The position numbers and the translations under genes are program-made. Shown piece by piece: positions 16,587-25,753 of a DNA stretch of 41,508 bases. This DNA comes from Bacteroidota bacterium (GTDB lineage Bacteria; Bacteroidota; Bacteroidia; JABEUT01), in the NCBI GenBank assembly GCA_013288205.1, contig JABDCH010000010.1, positions 1 to 41,508 on the forward strand, written 5' to 3'. A model generated the notes under the pieces. It was not told the origin of the DNA. It worked only from the letters and a program-made list of their open reading frames with translations, and did not search any database. The stretch's first letter is position 1. Every line of letters starts with the position of its first letter.

Positions 16587-19500
16587 ATGCAAGCCGAAGT
16601 CCCTCCCTATAAACCCAAAAACAAAATACGAATTGTAACAGCCGCTTCGTTATTTGATGGTCACGATGCTGCTATTAATATTATGCGCCGCATTATGCAG
16701 GCCAGTGGAGCCGAAGTAATTCACTTAGGGCATGATCGCGGCGCACAGGAAGTGGTGAACTGTGCCATACAGGAAGATGCCAATGCCATTGCCATGACAT
16801 CTTATCAAGGTGGGCACAATGAGTATTTGAAATATATGTACGACCTGCTGAAAGAACAAGGTTGCGGACATATTAAAATATTCGCGGGTGGCGGAGGTGT
16901 AATACTTCCCAGTGAAATTGAAGACTTACATAAATATGGCATTGCACGTATTTACTCACCGGATGACGGACGTAAAATGGGGCTGCAGGGGATGATAAAC
17001 GATATTCTTGAAAAGTGCGATACCATTCCTTCATCTAATCATGTTGACGAAAACATTAAAGACCTCAGTAACAAAGAACCTAAATCCATTGCCCATCTTA
17101 TTTCGCTTGTGGAAGATTTCCCGGAGATGGCAAGCGAGGTTCATGATAAGATAAAGAAACGCCTCACCACTAAAAATGTCCCCGTGCTTGGTATTACAGG
17201 CGTTGGGGGCGCAGGTAAATCATCGCTCATTGATGAAATTATTCGCCGTTACCTGATTGATTTTGCTGAAAATGGAGACATCAACAAAGGTAAAACCATA
17301 GCCATAGTATGTGTAGACCCGTCTAAGCGTAAAACAGGTGGTGCTTTGTTAGGAGACCGCATCCGGATGAATGCCATTGCCAATCCACGGGTGTATATGC
17401 GCTCGCTGGCCACCAGGCAAAGTCATCTGGCATTATCACAAAGCATTTCAAAAGCAGTTGAGATATTAAAGGCTTCAGGTTTTGATATGATTCTACTTGA
17501 AACATCCGGCATCGGGCAATCAGATACGGAAATAGTAGATTTTTCAGATGTATCGCTCTATGTGATGACCCCCGAATACGGTGCTGCCACCCAGCTTGAG
17601 AAAATTGACATGCTCGATTTTGCAGATGTTATAGCCATAAATAAGTTCGATAAACGTGGCGCAGCAGATGCACTTCGAGATGTAAAGAAACAATACAAAC
17701 GCAACCACAAAGCCTTTACTAAAAAGGATGAAGATCTGCCTGTGTTTGGCACAATAGCCTCGCAGTTTAACGACCCGGGAATGAACAGCCTTTACAAAAC
17801 GGTAATGGATACGGTTGTCGAAAAAACGGGTGCTGATTTGCATTCATCTTATCATCATTCCGAAGAGCAATCGCAAAAAATATTTATCATCCCACCGGAT
17901 AGAGTACGTTATCTGTCTGAAATAACAGAGACCATTCATACCTACGATAGCTGGGCAGAAAGCCAAAGCGAGCTCGCTGAAAAACTTTATGCCCTGCATA
18001 AGGTGGAAGAAATGTTCGATGAGAAAGAAGATGCGGCAGTAAAAAAGATCACTAAAAAACGGGTAAAGGAACTGGAAGAAAAGCTTACTCCCGAAAACAA
18101 GAAAATATTGGCAGGCTGGGAAAGCGAGATGAAATGCTATATAGATGAGTTTTATATATACAATGTGAGGGGTAAAGACATCAAAGTAAAAACGCACACT
18201 GAATCGCTTTCACACACCCAGGTCCCAAAGATAGCTGTACCCAAATACAAAGCCTGGGGCGAAATATTGCATTGGTGTTTGCAAGAAAATTTTCCCGGGA
18301 AGTTTCCATATACCGCAGGGGTTTATCCTTTCAAACGGGCAGAAGAAGATCCAACCCGTATGTTTGCAGGCGAAGGTGGCCCCGAACGTACCAATAAACG
18401 TTTCCACTATGTGAGTGCAAGTATGCCTGCAAAACGGTTGTCTACTGCATTTGATTCGGTTACATTGTATGGCCGCGACCCTGAATATCGCCCTGATATT
18501 TATGGAAAGATTGGTAATGCAGGGGTTTCTATTTGCTGTTTGGATGATGCTAAGAAACTTTATTCGGGATTTAATCTTTGCGACCCGAAGACCTCAGTTT
18601 CTATGACCATTAATGGTCCGGCATCCATCTTGGCTGCGTTCTTTATGAACGCTGCTATTGATCAGCAATGCGAACTTTACATTAAACAAAACGGATTAGA
18701 AGCGGAAGTAGAAAAGAAAATAGAGGAACACTTTAAAAAGAAAGGTGTAAAACGACCCTCTTATAACGATGAATTACCTAAAGGTAACGATGGGTTAGGG
18801 CTAATGCTGCTTGGTATTACAGGTGACCAGGTATTGCCCAAAGATGTTTATGAAAAGATAAAAGCACTGGCTTTATCTCAAGTGAGGGGTACTGTTCAGG
18901 CCGATATTTTAAAGGAAGACCAGGCTCAAAATACCTGCATCTTTTCTACGGAATTTTCTCTTCGTTTAATGGGAGATGTCCAACAATACTTTATACAAAA
19001 AAAAGTACGGAATTTTTATTCGGTTTCTATATCCGGTTATCATATTGCCGAAGCAGGCGCTAATCCTATTACCCAGGTGGCATTTACCCTTGCTAACGGA
19101 TTTACATACGTAGAGTATTACTTGTCGCGCGGTATGCATATCAATGATTTTGCACCGAATTTATCATTCTTTTTTTCCAATGGTATCGATCCTGAATATG
19201 CTGTGATAGGAAGGGTTGCCAGGAGAATATGGGCAAAGGCAATGAAGCTTAAATATGGGGGCGATGAACGCTCACAAATGTTGAAATATCATATTCAAAC
19301 ATCCGGGCGTTCCTTGCACGCACAGGAAATTGACTTCAACGATATACGTACTACCTTACAAGCTTTGTATGCTATTTACGATAACTGCAATTCACTTCAT
19401 ACGAACGCTTACGATGAAGCTATCACTACACCTACTGAAGAAAGTGTGAGAAGGGCCATTGCCATCCAGTTAATTATTAATAGGGAGTTAGGTTTAGCTA

Positions 19501-19985
19501 AAAATGAAAACCCTTTACAAGGTTCATTCATCATTGAAGAATTAACCGACTTAGTAGAGGAGGCCATCATGACTGAATTTGACAAGATTACAGAAAGAGG
19601 TGGTGTGTTGGGAGCCATGGAAACCATGTACCAGCGCGGAAAAATACAGGAAGAAAGTTTATACTATGAAACCCTTAAACATACCGGTGAATTCCCAATT
19701 GTAGGGGTAAATATGTTCTTGTCATCCAAGGGTTCCCCCAGTATTATTCCCAAAGAAGTAATTCGTTCAACGAAAGAAGAAAAGGAATTCCAGATACACA
19801 TGCTGGACGATTTGCATAAAGCTAACGAAGATAAAGCACCTCAACTTTTAAGCGAATTACAACAAGCCGCCATACATAACGAAAACCTTTTTGAAAAATT
19901 GATGGAGGTTGTTCACTACTGTTCGCTCGGACAAATAACAAACGCCTTGTTTGAGGTAGGCGGACAGTACAGGAGGAATATGTAA
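16587..19985 (+). CDS. icmF: Fused isobutyryl-CoA mutase with G-protein chaperone (IcmF)
   Basis: A 1132-residue fusion of three parts. First is an adenosylcobalamin-binding domain (about 12-145; DGHDAA with D24, H26). Second is a MeaB/ArgK-like GTPase (about 180-430), with P-loop GVGGAGKSS at 205-213, [18 protein letters not shown], and [11 protein letters not shown]. Third is the mutase TIM barrel (about 540-1132). This order defines IcmF rather than methylmalonyl-CoA mutase. Specificity residues agree: F582 in [10 protein letters not shown] replaces the MCM tyrosine, and Q781 in DQAQNT replaces the MCM arginine. The enzyme interconverts isobutyryl- and n-butyryl-CoA and related acyl-CoAs, while the GTPase part loads and protects the cofactor. 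It stands alone between divergent and convergent genes. No cobalamin riboswitch fits in the short leader. Confidence 0.93.
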   Translation: MQAEVPPYKPKNKIRIVTAASLFDGHDAAINIMRRIMQASGAEVIHLGHDRGAQEVVNCAIQEDANAIAMTSYQGGHNEYLKYMYDLLKEQGCGHIKIFAGGGGVILPSEIEDLHKYGIARIYSPDDGRKMGLQGMINDILEKCDTIPSSNHVDENIKDLSNKEPKSIAHLISLVEDFPEMASEVHDKIKKRLTTKNVPVLGITGVGGAGKSSLIDEIIRRYLIDFAENGDINKGKTIAIVCVDPSKRKTGGALLGDRIRMNAIANPRVYMRSLATRQSHLALSQSISKAVEILKASGFDMILLETSGIGQSDTEIVDFSDVSLYVMTPEYGAATQLEKIDMLDFADVIAINKFDKRGAADALRDVKKQYKRNHKAFTKKDEDLPVFGTIASQFNDPGMNSLYKTVMDTVVEKTGADLHSSYHHSEEQSQKIFIIPPDRVRYLSEITETIHTYDSWAESQSELAEKLYALHKVEEMFDEKEDAAVKKITKKRVKELEEKLTPENKKILAGWESEMKCYIDEFYIYNVRGKDIKVKTHTESLSHTQVPKIAVPKYKAWGEILHWCLQENFPGKFPYTAGVYPFKRAEEDPTRMFAGEGGPERTNKRFHYVSASMPAKRLSTAFDSVTLYGRDPEYRPDIYGKIGNAGVSICCLDDAKKLYSGFNLCDPKTSVSMTINGPASILAAFFMNAAIDQQCELYIKQNGLEAEVEKKIEEHFKKKGVKRPSYNDELPKGNDGLGLMLLGITGDQVLPKDVYEKIKALALSQVRGTVQADILKEDQAQNTCIFSTEFSLRLMGDVQQYFIQKKVRNFYSVSISGYHIAEAGANPITQVAFTLANGFTYVEYYLSRGMHINDFAPNLSFFFSNGIDPEYAVIGRVARRIWAKAMKLKYGGDERSQMLKYHIQTSGRSLHAQEIDFNDIRTTLQALYAIYDNCNSLHTNAYDEAITTPTEESVRRAIAIQLIINRELGLAKNENPLQGSFIIEELTDLVEEAIMTEFDKITERGGVLGAMETMYQRGKIQEESLYYETLKHTGEFPIVGVNMFLSSKGSPSIIPKEVIRSTKEEKEFQIHMLDDLHKANEDKAPQLLSELQQAAIHNENLFEKLMEVVHYCSLGQITNALFEVGGQYRRNM

Positions 19986-19997
19986 TTCTCAGAAACA

Positions 19998-20041
19998 AAT
20001 GAACCATAAGCGATGGTGTTCAACCCTGCCTATGGTTCATT
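19998..20041. terminator. Bidirectional hairpin between icmF and the DUF3300-like gene
   Basis: AATGAACCATA at 19998-20008 pairs perfectly with TATGGTTCATT at 20031-20041 (11-bp stem, 22-base loop). It lies 13 bases after the icmF stop and 17 bases from the stop of the convergent gene. There is no strong T-run, so it may act as a transcript-end hairpin in both directions. Confidence 0.55.
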
Positions 20042-20057
20042 ACTCAAGACCAATAAA

Positions 20058-21686
20058 TTATCTTCTTCCACCGCCGCCTGCAGGTGCTGACGGCATTGAA
20101 CGTGCCGGGGCAGCAGAGGGCATGGAGCGTGCCGGAGCAGAATATTGAGGAGCAGAGTAGTGGTTAGAAGGTTGTGCTTGCTCCCAATTGCTTCGTTGAT
20201 ATTGTTGAGCGCGTTGAATATTGTTATAGTTATACCTCGGTCGGCTGGGTTGTTGTTGAGTTCGCGGAGCCTGTGTTCTTTGTTGTTGTTGATTTGCTTG
20301 AGGCATATTCCTTTGTGGCACTACAGCAGGTTGTCTTGTAAAAGGCTGCCTTACATCTATCGCCTGTTTTTCTGCCGGAACTTGTGCTTGTTGCGGGTGA
20401 CTATTGAGGGCAGGATATTTGGCTGCATTGTTGGCAAAATACTGATTGCGTGCTTGCGGGTTAACTGAACCGTCCTTATTCATTACTTTTTCATTCAATG
20501 CACCGTATTGTTTAAAAGCATTTGGTCTTACGGCCGGGTTTTTAGTAAAACCGGCTGGTAAATAAGGCCTGTTTGCCTGTACCCAGTTATGCACTACTTG
20601 CCTGCTTAAGGTATTTAACCTATATTGGTGTGGGCCATAATAATGGCGTATATATGCGGAGCCTAAATGAGGATACCTGTCCCAGTGCTTGGGAGAATAA
20701 AAATACCAGTTGGTAAAATAAAAAGAAGGGAAGCCAAATACCTCAAGGTTTCCGTAAGGGCCATAATAGAAGCCCCAATCGTACCAGTATGGATAGGGAT
20801 ACCAGTAAGAATAAGGATACCAGGTCGGGTAGCCAAACCAATACGAATAAGGATAGACAGATGCATTGTCAGCTTGTGTAGAATCCATAGGGGCATCCAC
20901 ATCATTTTGGCTATATCCATTATCTGTAGCATATTCATTGGCGGCAGCCTTCAATTCATCTTGTGCACCCGAATCTTGTTGAAGACTTTGTTTCCAATCA
21001 TTCAATTGCTCTGCATTTATTTTTGCCTGAGCAGCTGCATTGGAATCGCTTTTATGCATTACCCATTGCGGGTCGCGTTTATATTTATCTCCAACTCTCA
21101 CTGCAAGGCTTAAGTGGTCGTTTAATAAACTCATCACTTCGGGCAATTGAAGCAGGTCATTAAACACCTTTTGAACATCGGGGGGATAAGAAGAAACAAT
21201 ATCATTGAATTGCTGATTGGTATTATTTTGAAGGTCATTTACTTTGCTCAGCAGGTCATATTCACTTCTGCCATATTTCAAGGCTACATCATGTATTTCG
21301 GCAGGATAATCGTTTAAAATAGTGTCAATTGCTTCCTTTGATTTTTTACCACCATCTACAAGTCTTGAAATAAGATTAGGATAACGGCTCATGTTCCAAA
21401 TATCTTCCTGTTTTGTTTTGTCATAACCGCTTATAAGGTCAGCAAAAGCTGAGCTGGAATTCGTTTGCAGGCTTGCTACGTTCACAATAATGGCAGGGTA
21501 CTCGCAGGCTGTAAATATCTCCATTCTTACAGAATCGGGATATAGGGCTAATGCATTGATTGCAGCAGAATCTTCTTTAGTCCAAGGGGTATGTGAACTA
21601 ACTTGTGTATTTCCGGAGGCTGTTTGGGCACTCATGCCGATAATGGTAAGAATTACCAGTAGAGCTAAAGAAAGGAGGGTTTTCAT
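20058..21686 (-). CDS. DUF3300-like exported protein with Tyr/Trp/Pro-rich and Gln/Pro-rich tails
   Basis: A 542-residue protein. A signal peptide (to about residue 20, SAQ) is followed by a helical domain (about 35-260). It opens AINALALYPDSVRMEIFTACEYP, close to the LA-x-YPD-x-L-x-x-x-x-x-A-x-x-YP motif of DUF3300 proteins. Next come a low-complexity aromatic stretch (about 280-320) with repeated YPYSYW/YPYPYW units, then a basic Gln/Pro/Arg-rich tail with repeats of APARSMPSA, ending GGGGRR. The family has no established function. The aromatic tract suggests a sticky surface or matrix-associated protein, which is inference. A candidate -7 box lies at 21767-21774. DUF3300 assignment is moderate. 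Confidence 0.65.
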   Translation of the reverse strand: MKTLLSLALLVILTIIGMSAQTASGNTQVSSHTPWTKEDSAAINALALYPDSVRMEIFTACEYPAIIVNVASLQTNSSSAFADLISGYDKTKQEDIWNMSRYPNLISRLVDGGKKSKEAIDTILNDYPAEIHDVALKYGRSEYDLLSKVNDLQNNTNQQFNDIVSSYPPDVQKVFNDLLQLPEVMSLLNDHLSLAVRVGDKYKRDPQWVMHKSDSNAAAQAKINAEQLNDWKQSLQQDSGAQDELKAAANEYATDNGYSQNDVDAPMDSTQADNASVYPYSYWFGYPTWYPYSYWYPYPYWYDWGFYYGPYGNLEVFGFPSFYFTNWYFYSPKHWDRYPHLGSAYIRHYYGPHQYRLNTLSRQVVHNWVQANRPYLPAGFTKNPAVRPNAFKQYGALNEKVMNKDGSVNPQARNQYFANNAAKYPALNSHPQQAQVPAEKQAIDVRQPFTRQPAVVPQRNMPQANQQQQRTQAPRTQQQPSRPRYNYNNIQRAQQYQRSNWEQAQPSNHYSAPQYSAPARSMPSAAPARSMPSAPAGGGGRR

Positions 21687-21766
21687 AAGAATCTATTTTA
21701 GGGGTTCTTTGCTTATTAGACGGTAATAATCAATAGAATCCTTTGTTAAAAAATGTTACTATAGAG

Positions 21767-21774
21767 CAAAGATA
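21767..21774 (-). promoter_or_regulatory. Candidate -7 box of the DUF3300-like gene
   Basis: The minus-strand sequence TATCTTTG matches TAnnTTTG, 80 bases upstream of the ATG at 21686, implying a leader of about 70 bases. No TTG at standard -33 spacing. Confidence 0.4.
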
Positions 21775-21850
21775 GAATTATGCCTGATTTTTGGTTTTGC
21801 CAATATTCATTTGTTTATGTGATTATTGTCACTTGGATTGCCCTAAAATA

Positions 21851-21877
21851 GAAAAGTCCCGTGAAACAGGACTTTTC
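21851..21877 (-). terminator. Rho-independent terminator after the Spy-like gene
   Basis: GAAAAGTCC (21851-21859) pairs perfectly with GGACTTTTC (21869-21877) around a 9-base loop, 20 bases beyond the stop of the gene ending at 21897. The A/T ends of the stem supply the T-run on the minus strand. This separates the small gene from the DUF3300-like gene. Confidence 0.8.
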
Positions 21878-21896
21878 TTGTAAATGGGAAATTTAA

Positions 21897-22289
21897 TTAG
21901 TTTCCACTGCTATTGCCACCGCCATGTCCGCCTTTGTGTTCGGCTTCCATTTTTTGGTATTGGGTATATTGGTCTGCGGTAAGGATAGTTTTAATTTGAG
22001 CATCCCTGGCATCTTTTAAGGGTTGCATTTTGCTTTTCATGGCATCGTGGTCGCCATTACTGCTGCTCCATGCATCCTGCATACCTTTTGTAAAAGTTTG
22101 TTCGGCAGCTAAAATTTTACTTTCCTGGTCAGGAGTAATACCTGTTACATTTTGTTTAACATTATCTGTCATTTTTTGTGCCCTTTGCTGAGGATCTATT
22201 TGCTGTTTTCCACCCTGGGCCTGTGCCGAAACATTAGCTGTTATAAATGCCAGTCCACCTATTAATGCGATTGATTTTAAAATTTTCAT
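21897..22289 (-). CDS. Small exported Spy/CpxP-like helical protein
   Basis: A 130-residue protein: signal peptide MKILKSIALIGGLAFITANVSAQ, then a helical region (about 35-115), and a Gly/His/Asn-rich tail (HKGGHGGGNSSGN). The two helical halves each start near an (I/L)T-x-(D/A)Q motif: GITPDQESKILAAE and ILTADQYTQYQKM. This is the pattern of short periplasmic LTxxQ proteins such as Spy and CpxP, which buffer unfolded or metal-stressed envelope proteins. That relation is an inference from pattern. The His/Gly tail could bind metal. It is followed by a strong terminator and lies 69 bases downstream of the HD gene. Confidence 0.6.
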   Translation of the reverse strand: MKILKSIALIGGLAFITANVSAQAQGGKQQIDPQQRAQKMTDNVKQNVTGITPDQESKILAAEQTFTKGMQDAWSSSNGDHDAMKSKMQPLKDARDAQIKTILTADQYTQYQKMEAEHKGGHGGGNSSGN

Positions 22290-22358
22290 GATATGTTTTT
22301 TAATTTGTTGGTAGATAATTGGACGCTAACGGGCTTGAAAACTTGCGTTCACAGAACC

Positions 22359-23600
22359 TTATAGCCCTTTCGGGAAGCATAAAAAATGCTTGTGCGTAAT
22401 TTTATCCAACTCTTCTGCGCCCGGATAGTCAGAAGCTTTTGTAATGTCCGTTATCTTTCCATCAGGATAAAGAATATTAATGCGTCCCGAACTATTTGTT
22501 TTCATAGACTCTGACTTATAAATGGCATTTTCCACCTCGCCCGAAAACACAAAGTAATGAACATCTTTATCGCTAAGTGCATACTTGCTTTTGGCACTTT
22601 TGATAAGCTGTTTCACCTTAGTTGGGCTGAATGGTTCCTTTTGCAGGCGCGTTGAATAAAGCCTGCGGTTAATGAGCCAGGTACTGAGTGTAGATAAAAT
22701 AAAATCAGGATGGCTCATCCATTCTTTTATGCAACTCATTATATCGTGGTCGTCGAGCATGGCAAAGGTGTTCACCAGATCTTTATTTTTTTCAAAATCT
22801 TTCTTACTAAAACTAGTGTAAATAAAAACCCGCAATGCAGGTGTGCAGAAAAGCTCGCCACCTTCAGCGGCTATTTCTTTAGCCCGGTCAATAATATTTA
22901 CCACAAGCTCCATAGCCGAAAGTACCGTTTTGTGCAGGTAAACCTGCCAATACATAATGCGCCGGGCGATAATGAATTTTTCAATGGAATAGATTCCTTT
23001 AGCTTCCACTACAAGGTTGCCTTTCGCCACTGTGAGCATATTAATGATACGGTCATAACCCACCACTCCTTCCGATACGCCGGTAAAAAAAGTATCGCGG
23101 GTGAGGTAATCTAGCCTGTCTACATCCAGTTGGCTTGATACAAGTTGGTGCAAGAATTTCTTTGGGTATTGATTACGGAAAATGCGAATGGCGAGTGACA
23201 GTTCCCCGTTGAATTCTTTATTGAGTTTTTCCATGAAGATGGAGGACATATCTTCATGTGCTATATGTTGCACAATGCTGTGCTCCAGATTATGCGATAA
23301 AGGCCCGTGTCCAATATCATGTAGCAATATGGCAAGCTTAGCGCTTTCTTCTTCTTTTTCAGTTATCTCAATGCCCTTCGAACGCAAGGTTTCGATGGCT
23401 TTATGCATCAGGTGCATGGCGCCAAGTGTATGGTGGAAACGGGTGTGAATAGCACCCGGGTATACCAAATGGGTTACCCCAAGTTGCTCGATTCTTCTCA
23501 ACCGCTGAAACCATGGATGCTCAATCAGTTGGAATATCACACCATCCGGGATAGTGATAAATCCATAAATCGGGTCGTTGACTATTTTCTTTTTGAACAT
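22359..23600 (-). CDS. HD-domain phosphohydrolase, dGTPase/SAMHD1-like
   Basis: A 413-residue cytosolic protein with the ordered HD metal-site motifs: RFHHTLGAMHL (H57), LLHDIGHGPLSH (H94, D95), and SQLDVDRLDYLTRD (last metal aspartate). The opening DPIYGFITIPD and the HPWFQRLRRIEQLG segment are typical of the SAMHD1-like branch rather than of classical Dgt. The expected activity is hydrolysis of a (d)NTP or related nucleotide; the substrate is not set by sequence. The C-terminal 150 residues are the family's variable extension. The start codon sits 2 bases from the end of gldC, so the two are in one operon. Confidence 0.85.
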   Translation of the reverse strand: MFKKKIVNDPIYGFITIPDGVIFQLIEHPWFQRLRRIEQLGVTHLVYPGAIHTRFHHTLGAMHLMHKAIETLRSKGIEITEKEEESAKLAILLHDIGHGPLSHNLEHSIVQHIAHEDMSSIFMEKLNKEFNGELSLAIRIFRNQYPKKFLHQLVSSQLDVDRLDYLTRDTFFTGVSEGVVGYDRIINMLTVAKGNLVVEAKGIYSIEKFIIARRIMYWQVYLHKTVLSAMELVVNIIDRAKEIAAEGGELFCTPALRVFIYTSFSKKDFEKNKDLVNTFAMLDDHDIMSCIKEWMSHPDFILSTLSTWLINRRLYSTRLQKEPFSPTKVKQLIKSAKSKYALSDKDVHYFVFSGEVENAIYKSESMKTNSSGRINILYPDGKITDITKASDYPGAEELDKITHKHFLCFPKGL

Positions 23601-23601
23601 A

Positions 23602-23943
23602 TTAACTTTTGGTCGGTTCTTTCAAAATACCTGATTTCATAGCATATTGATGGCTATAGTCATATAGGCTGGCTGCAAGCGCTTCGTCGCCGGTTGCCTT
23701 TTTTAACATATCGCTTTGGTTTAGCAACATTTGGTGTATGAACTGGCGCATTTCTTCTATGTTCATGTCTTTTGTCCAAAGGTTGAGGTGCAGGGATGAT
23801 TGTTCTTTGCCATCCCATAAAGCAAGAAAGAATGATTTGCATTCGCCACTTTCATTATTTTCAGATGAGTTCCAGTTCATCTTAACAGGCAACTTGTTTT
23901 CATCTAACTCAACGGTAATATGTATTTCTGATTCTTTGCTCAT
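23602..23943 (-). CDS. gldC: Gliding motility protein GldC
   Basis: A 113-residue soluble protein beginning MSKESEIHITVELDENKLPVKMNW and containing LALWDGKEQSSLHLNLWTKDM followed by an EMRQFIHQ helix. This matches the GldC family closely in length and in the E-I-x-x-x-V-x-LDEN-x-(V/L)P and W-(D/S)-x-K and LWTKDM blocks. GldC is a small cytoplasmic protein first found in Flavobacterium gliding mutants. Its biochemical role is unsettled and it also occurs in non-gliding Bacteroidota. It lies directly upstream of the HD gene. Its presence supports a T9SS lineage outside Bacteroidales. Confidence 0.88.
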   Translation of the reverse strand: MSKESEIHITVELDENKLPVKMNWNSSENNESGECKSFFLALWDGKEQSSLHLNLWTKDMNIEEMRQFIHQMLLNQSDMLKKATGDEALAASLYDYSHQYAMKSGILKEPTKS

Positions 23944-23993
23944 ATTTTAAGAATAAAGGTTAAGGGATAAGTAGGGTAATAGTGTGTAATTGA

Positions 23994-24001
23994 CAAAATT
24001 A
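23994..24001 (-). promoter_or_regulatory. Candidate -7 box of gldC
   Basis: The minus-strand sequence TAATTTTG matches TAnnTTTG, 50 bases upstream of the ATG at 23943. The -33 element is not clear. Confidence 0.35.
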
Positions 24002-24038
24002 TTAAAAGTTGTTAATACTTAGTGGATCTCCTTATTAC

Positions 24039-24064
24039 TTGTCCCTGTTTTACCCTTATATTTG
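24039..24064 (+). promoter_or_regulatory. Promoter of the DUF1599-tpiA run
   Basis: TATATTTG at 24057-24064 matches TAnnTTTG, with a TTG at 24039-24041 at a somewhat short 15-base spacing. It overlaps the TTG (24062) that opens the longest frame, favouring ATG 24086 as the real start. Confidence 0.5.
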
Positions 24065-24085
24065 GAAATCTATTTAAGGCAAAAC

Positions 24086-24646
24086 ATGACAAAAACGCTC
24101 AGGCAATTTGATGTGGCTGTTCAGTCGGCTAAGGATATATTCATGAAGAAGATGTACGACTATGGTACTGCCTGGCGGATATTGCGTACTTCATCCATCA
24201 CCGACCAGGTATTTATTAAAGCCCAGCGCATCCGTAGCATCGAAGAGAAAGGAACCCAGAAAGTAGGGGATGATATAACCGGAGATTTTATAGGGATATT
24301 CAATTATGCAGTGATAGCCCTGATACAGTTGCATATGAAAGATGATGCAAGGACAGAAATTCCGGCCGATGAAGTGGAAAAGCTTTTTGATATGCAGACT
24401 GGCGAAGCCCGTAAACTGATGCAAGACAAAAATCATGATTATGGCGAAGCTTGGAGGGAAATGCGTATTTCATCACTCACTGATTTGATTCTGATGAAGC
24501 TTATGCGCATTAAACAGATAGAAGAACACAAAGGCAAAACCCTTATTTCGGAGGGGATTGATGCTAACTATTACGACGTAATGAATTACGCTATATTTGC
24601 TTTAATACGTCTAACTGAAAAAGTGCAGCATGAAGAAAGTCGTTAA
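24086..24646 (+). CDS. DUF1599 protein (two-repeat form)
   Basis: A 186-residue cytosolic helical protein. I place the start at ATG 24086 (MTKTLRQFDVAVQ). It consists of two copies of the same unit. The first has KKMYDYGTAWRILRTSSITDQVFIKAQRI, the second KNHDYGEAWREMRISSLTDLILMKLMRI, and each ends near (I/M)FNYA-or-MNYA-(V/I)xALI. This is the DUF1599 domain, linked in the literature to nucleotide-modification-associated proteins, with no proven reaction. In Bacteroidota it is typically next to a DoxX-like gene and tpiA, as here. The stop overlaps the next start by 17 bases. Family call is strong, function open. Confidence 0.82.
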   Translation: MTKTLRQFDVAVQSAKDIFMKKMYDYGTAWRILRTSSITDQVFIKAQRIRSIEEKGTQKVGDDITGDFIGIFNYAVIALIQLHMKDDARTEIPADEVEKLFDMQTGEARKLMQDKNHDYGEAWREMRISSLTDLILMKLMRIKQIEEHKGKTLISEGIDANYYDVMNYAIFALIRLTEKVQHEESR

Positions 24647-25751
24647 AATATCGCAAGTACTTGTTGGGATACTTTTCATTTTTTCAGGGTTTGTCAAAGC
24701 CGACGATCCTACAGGGTTTACTATCAAATTACTGGAATATTTTGCTCCGGATGCATTAAATATACCCTGGATGGATAGGTTTAGCTTCACCATAGCATTC
24801 ACTATTCCGATTGTTGAAATGATGCTGGGTTTTATGATTTTGCTGGGAGCCCGCAAAAAACTTACTCTTATTCTTCTGGTATTGCTGGAATTGTTCTTTA
24901 CCTTTTTAACTTGGTACACTGCTCACTATAATAAAGTACTTGAATGTGGTTGTTTCGGCGATGCCATACCTATGACATCGTGGCAGTCGTTCTGGAAGAA
25001 TATTGTATTGATGGTATTTATCATTATCCTGGTAATTGGCAACAAATATATTTCCCCTCTAATTAAAGGGAAAACACAAAACGTGATATTGGTGATTCTT
25101 TTGGCAGGTTCTACTTTCTTCTCCTATTATTGCTACAACTATTTGCCAGTAATAGATTTCCGCCCTTATAAAATAGGTACCAATATTAAGAAAGATATGC
25201 AAGGAACACCCGATGTAGTTAAGTTCTATTACACCTTGAAAAATAAGAAGAGTGGAGAAACAAAAGAGTTTGACAAGTTCCCTGACAATTACCAGAACGA
25301 TTGGACATTCATAGGCAGCCGCACCGAAACTATTAAGAAAGGTATAGATGCTAAAATAAAGGATTTCAGTATTGCCAGTCCTTCCGGAAGTGATGTTACT
25401 GATAGTATTCTCAGTGCTCCAGGAAATACATTTTTGCTTATTTCTATGTCCATCGATGAAGCAAATAAAGATAAAGAAACGGTGAGTAAAATAAATGTAC
25501 TTGCTTCCGATTGCATTAAAAATCATATCGGTTTTATTTGCCTTACAGCTTCGGATCAAACTCAGATTGTTTCTTACCAAAAAACATATGCCCCTCCATA
25601 TCAATTTTATGGTACCGACGGAACGGTTTTAAAGACCATGATACGTTCCAATCCCGGGCTTATTTTAATTAAGGGAGGAGTAGTGAAGGCCATGTGGCAT
25701 TACCATTCCATACCAAGTTTTGCAGATGTAAATGCCCAATATCTTCATTAA
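24630..25751 (+). CDS. DoxX/MauE-like membrane protein, BT_3928-type
   Basis: A 373-residue protein with four N-terminal transmembrane segments (about residues 5-23, 52-73, 79-97, 120-140). A MauE/DoxX-type CGCFG motif (C106, C108) sits between the third and fourth. A further hydrophobic segment (about 150-170) precedes a periplasmic domain with a thioredoxin-like ending (NTFLLISMSIDEANKD, FICLTASDQTQ, NPGLILIKGGVVKAMWHYHS). The classical CxxC of thioredoxin is absent. This matches the BT_3928 family found between DUF1599 and tpiA in Bacteroidota. A redox or quinone-linked envelope role is likely from MauE/DoxX kinship but unproven. It overlaps the upstream gene and is followed after 2 bases by the permease. 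Confidence 0.8.
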   Translation: MKKVVKISQVLVGILFIFSGFVKADDPTGFTIKLLEYFAPDALNIPWMDRFSFTIAFTIPIVEMMLGFMILLGARKKLTLILLVLLELFFTFLTWYTAHYNKVLECGCFGDAIPMTSWQSFWKNIVLMVFIIILVIGNKYISPLIKGKTQNVILVILLAGSTFFSYYCYNYLPVIDFRPYKIGTNIKKDMQGTPDVVKFYYTLKNKKSGETKEFDKFPDNYQNDWTFIGSRTETIKKGIDAKIKDFSIASPSGSDVTDSILSAPGNTFLLISMSIDEANKDKETVSKINVLASDCIKNHIGFICLTASDQTQIVSYQKTYAPPYQFYGTDGTVLKTMIRSNPGLILIKGGVVKAMWHYHSIPSFADVNAQYLH

Positions 25752-25753
25752 TC

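Noticed and set aside
16578-16589. CTGACTATTATG also present at 6622-6633, possibly a shared regulatory motif
   Set aside because: Only 12 bases match; in one place it includes the icmF start codon, in the other it is half of an inverted repeat. Coincidence is the simpler view.
20740-20870. Possible CRISPR-like or satellite repeat in the minus-strand gene
   Set aside because: The repetition comes from Tyr/Trp/Pro codons in one reading frame; there are no constant repeats with unique spacers.
25059-25604. A 181-codon minus-strand frame inside the DoxX-like gene
   Set aside because: The sense frame encodes a recognisable membrane protein, and the antisense product is Ile/Cys-rich nonsense without family features.
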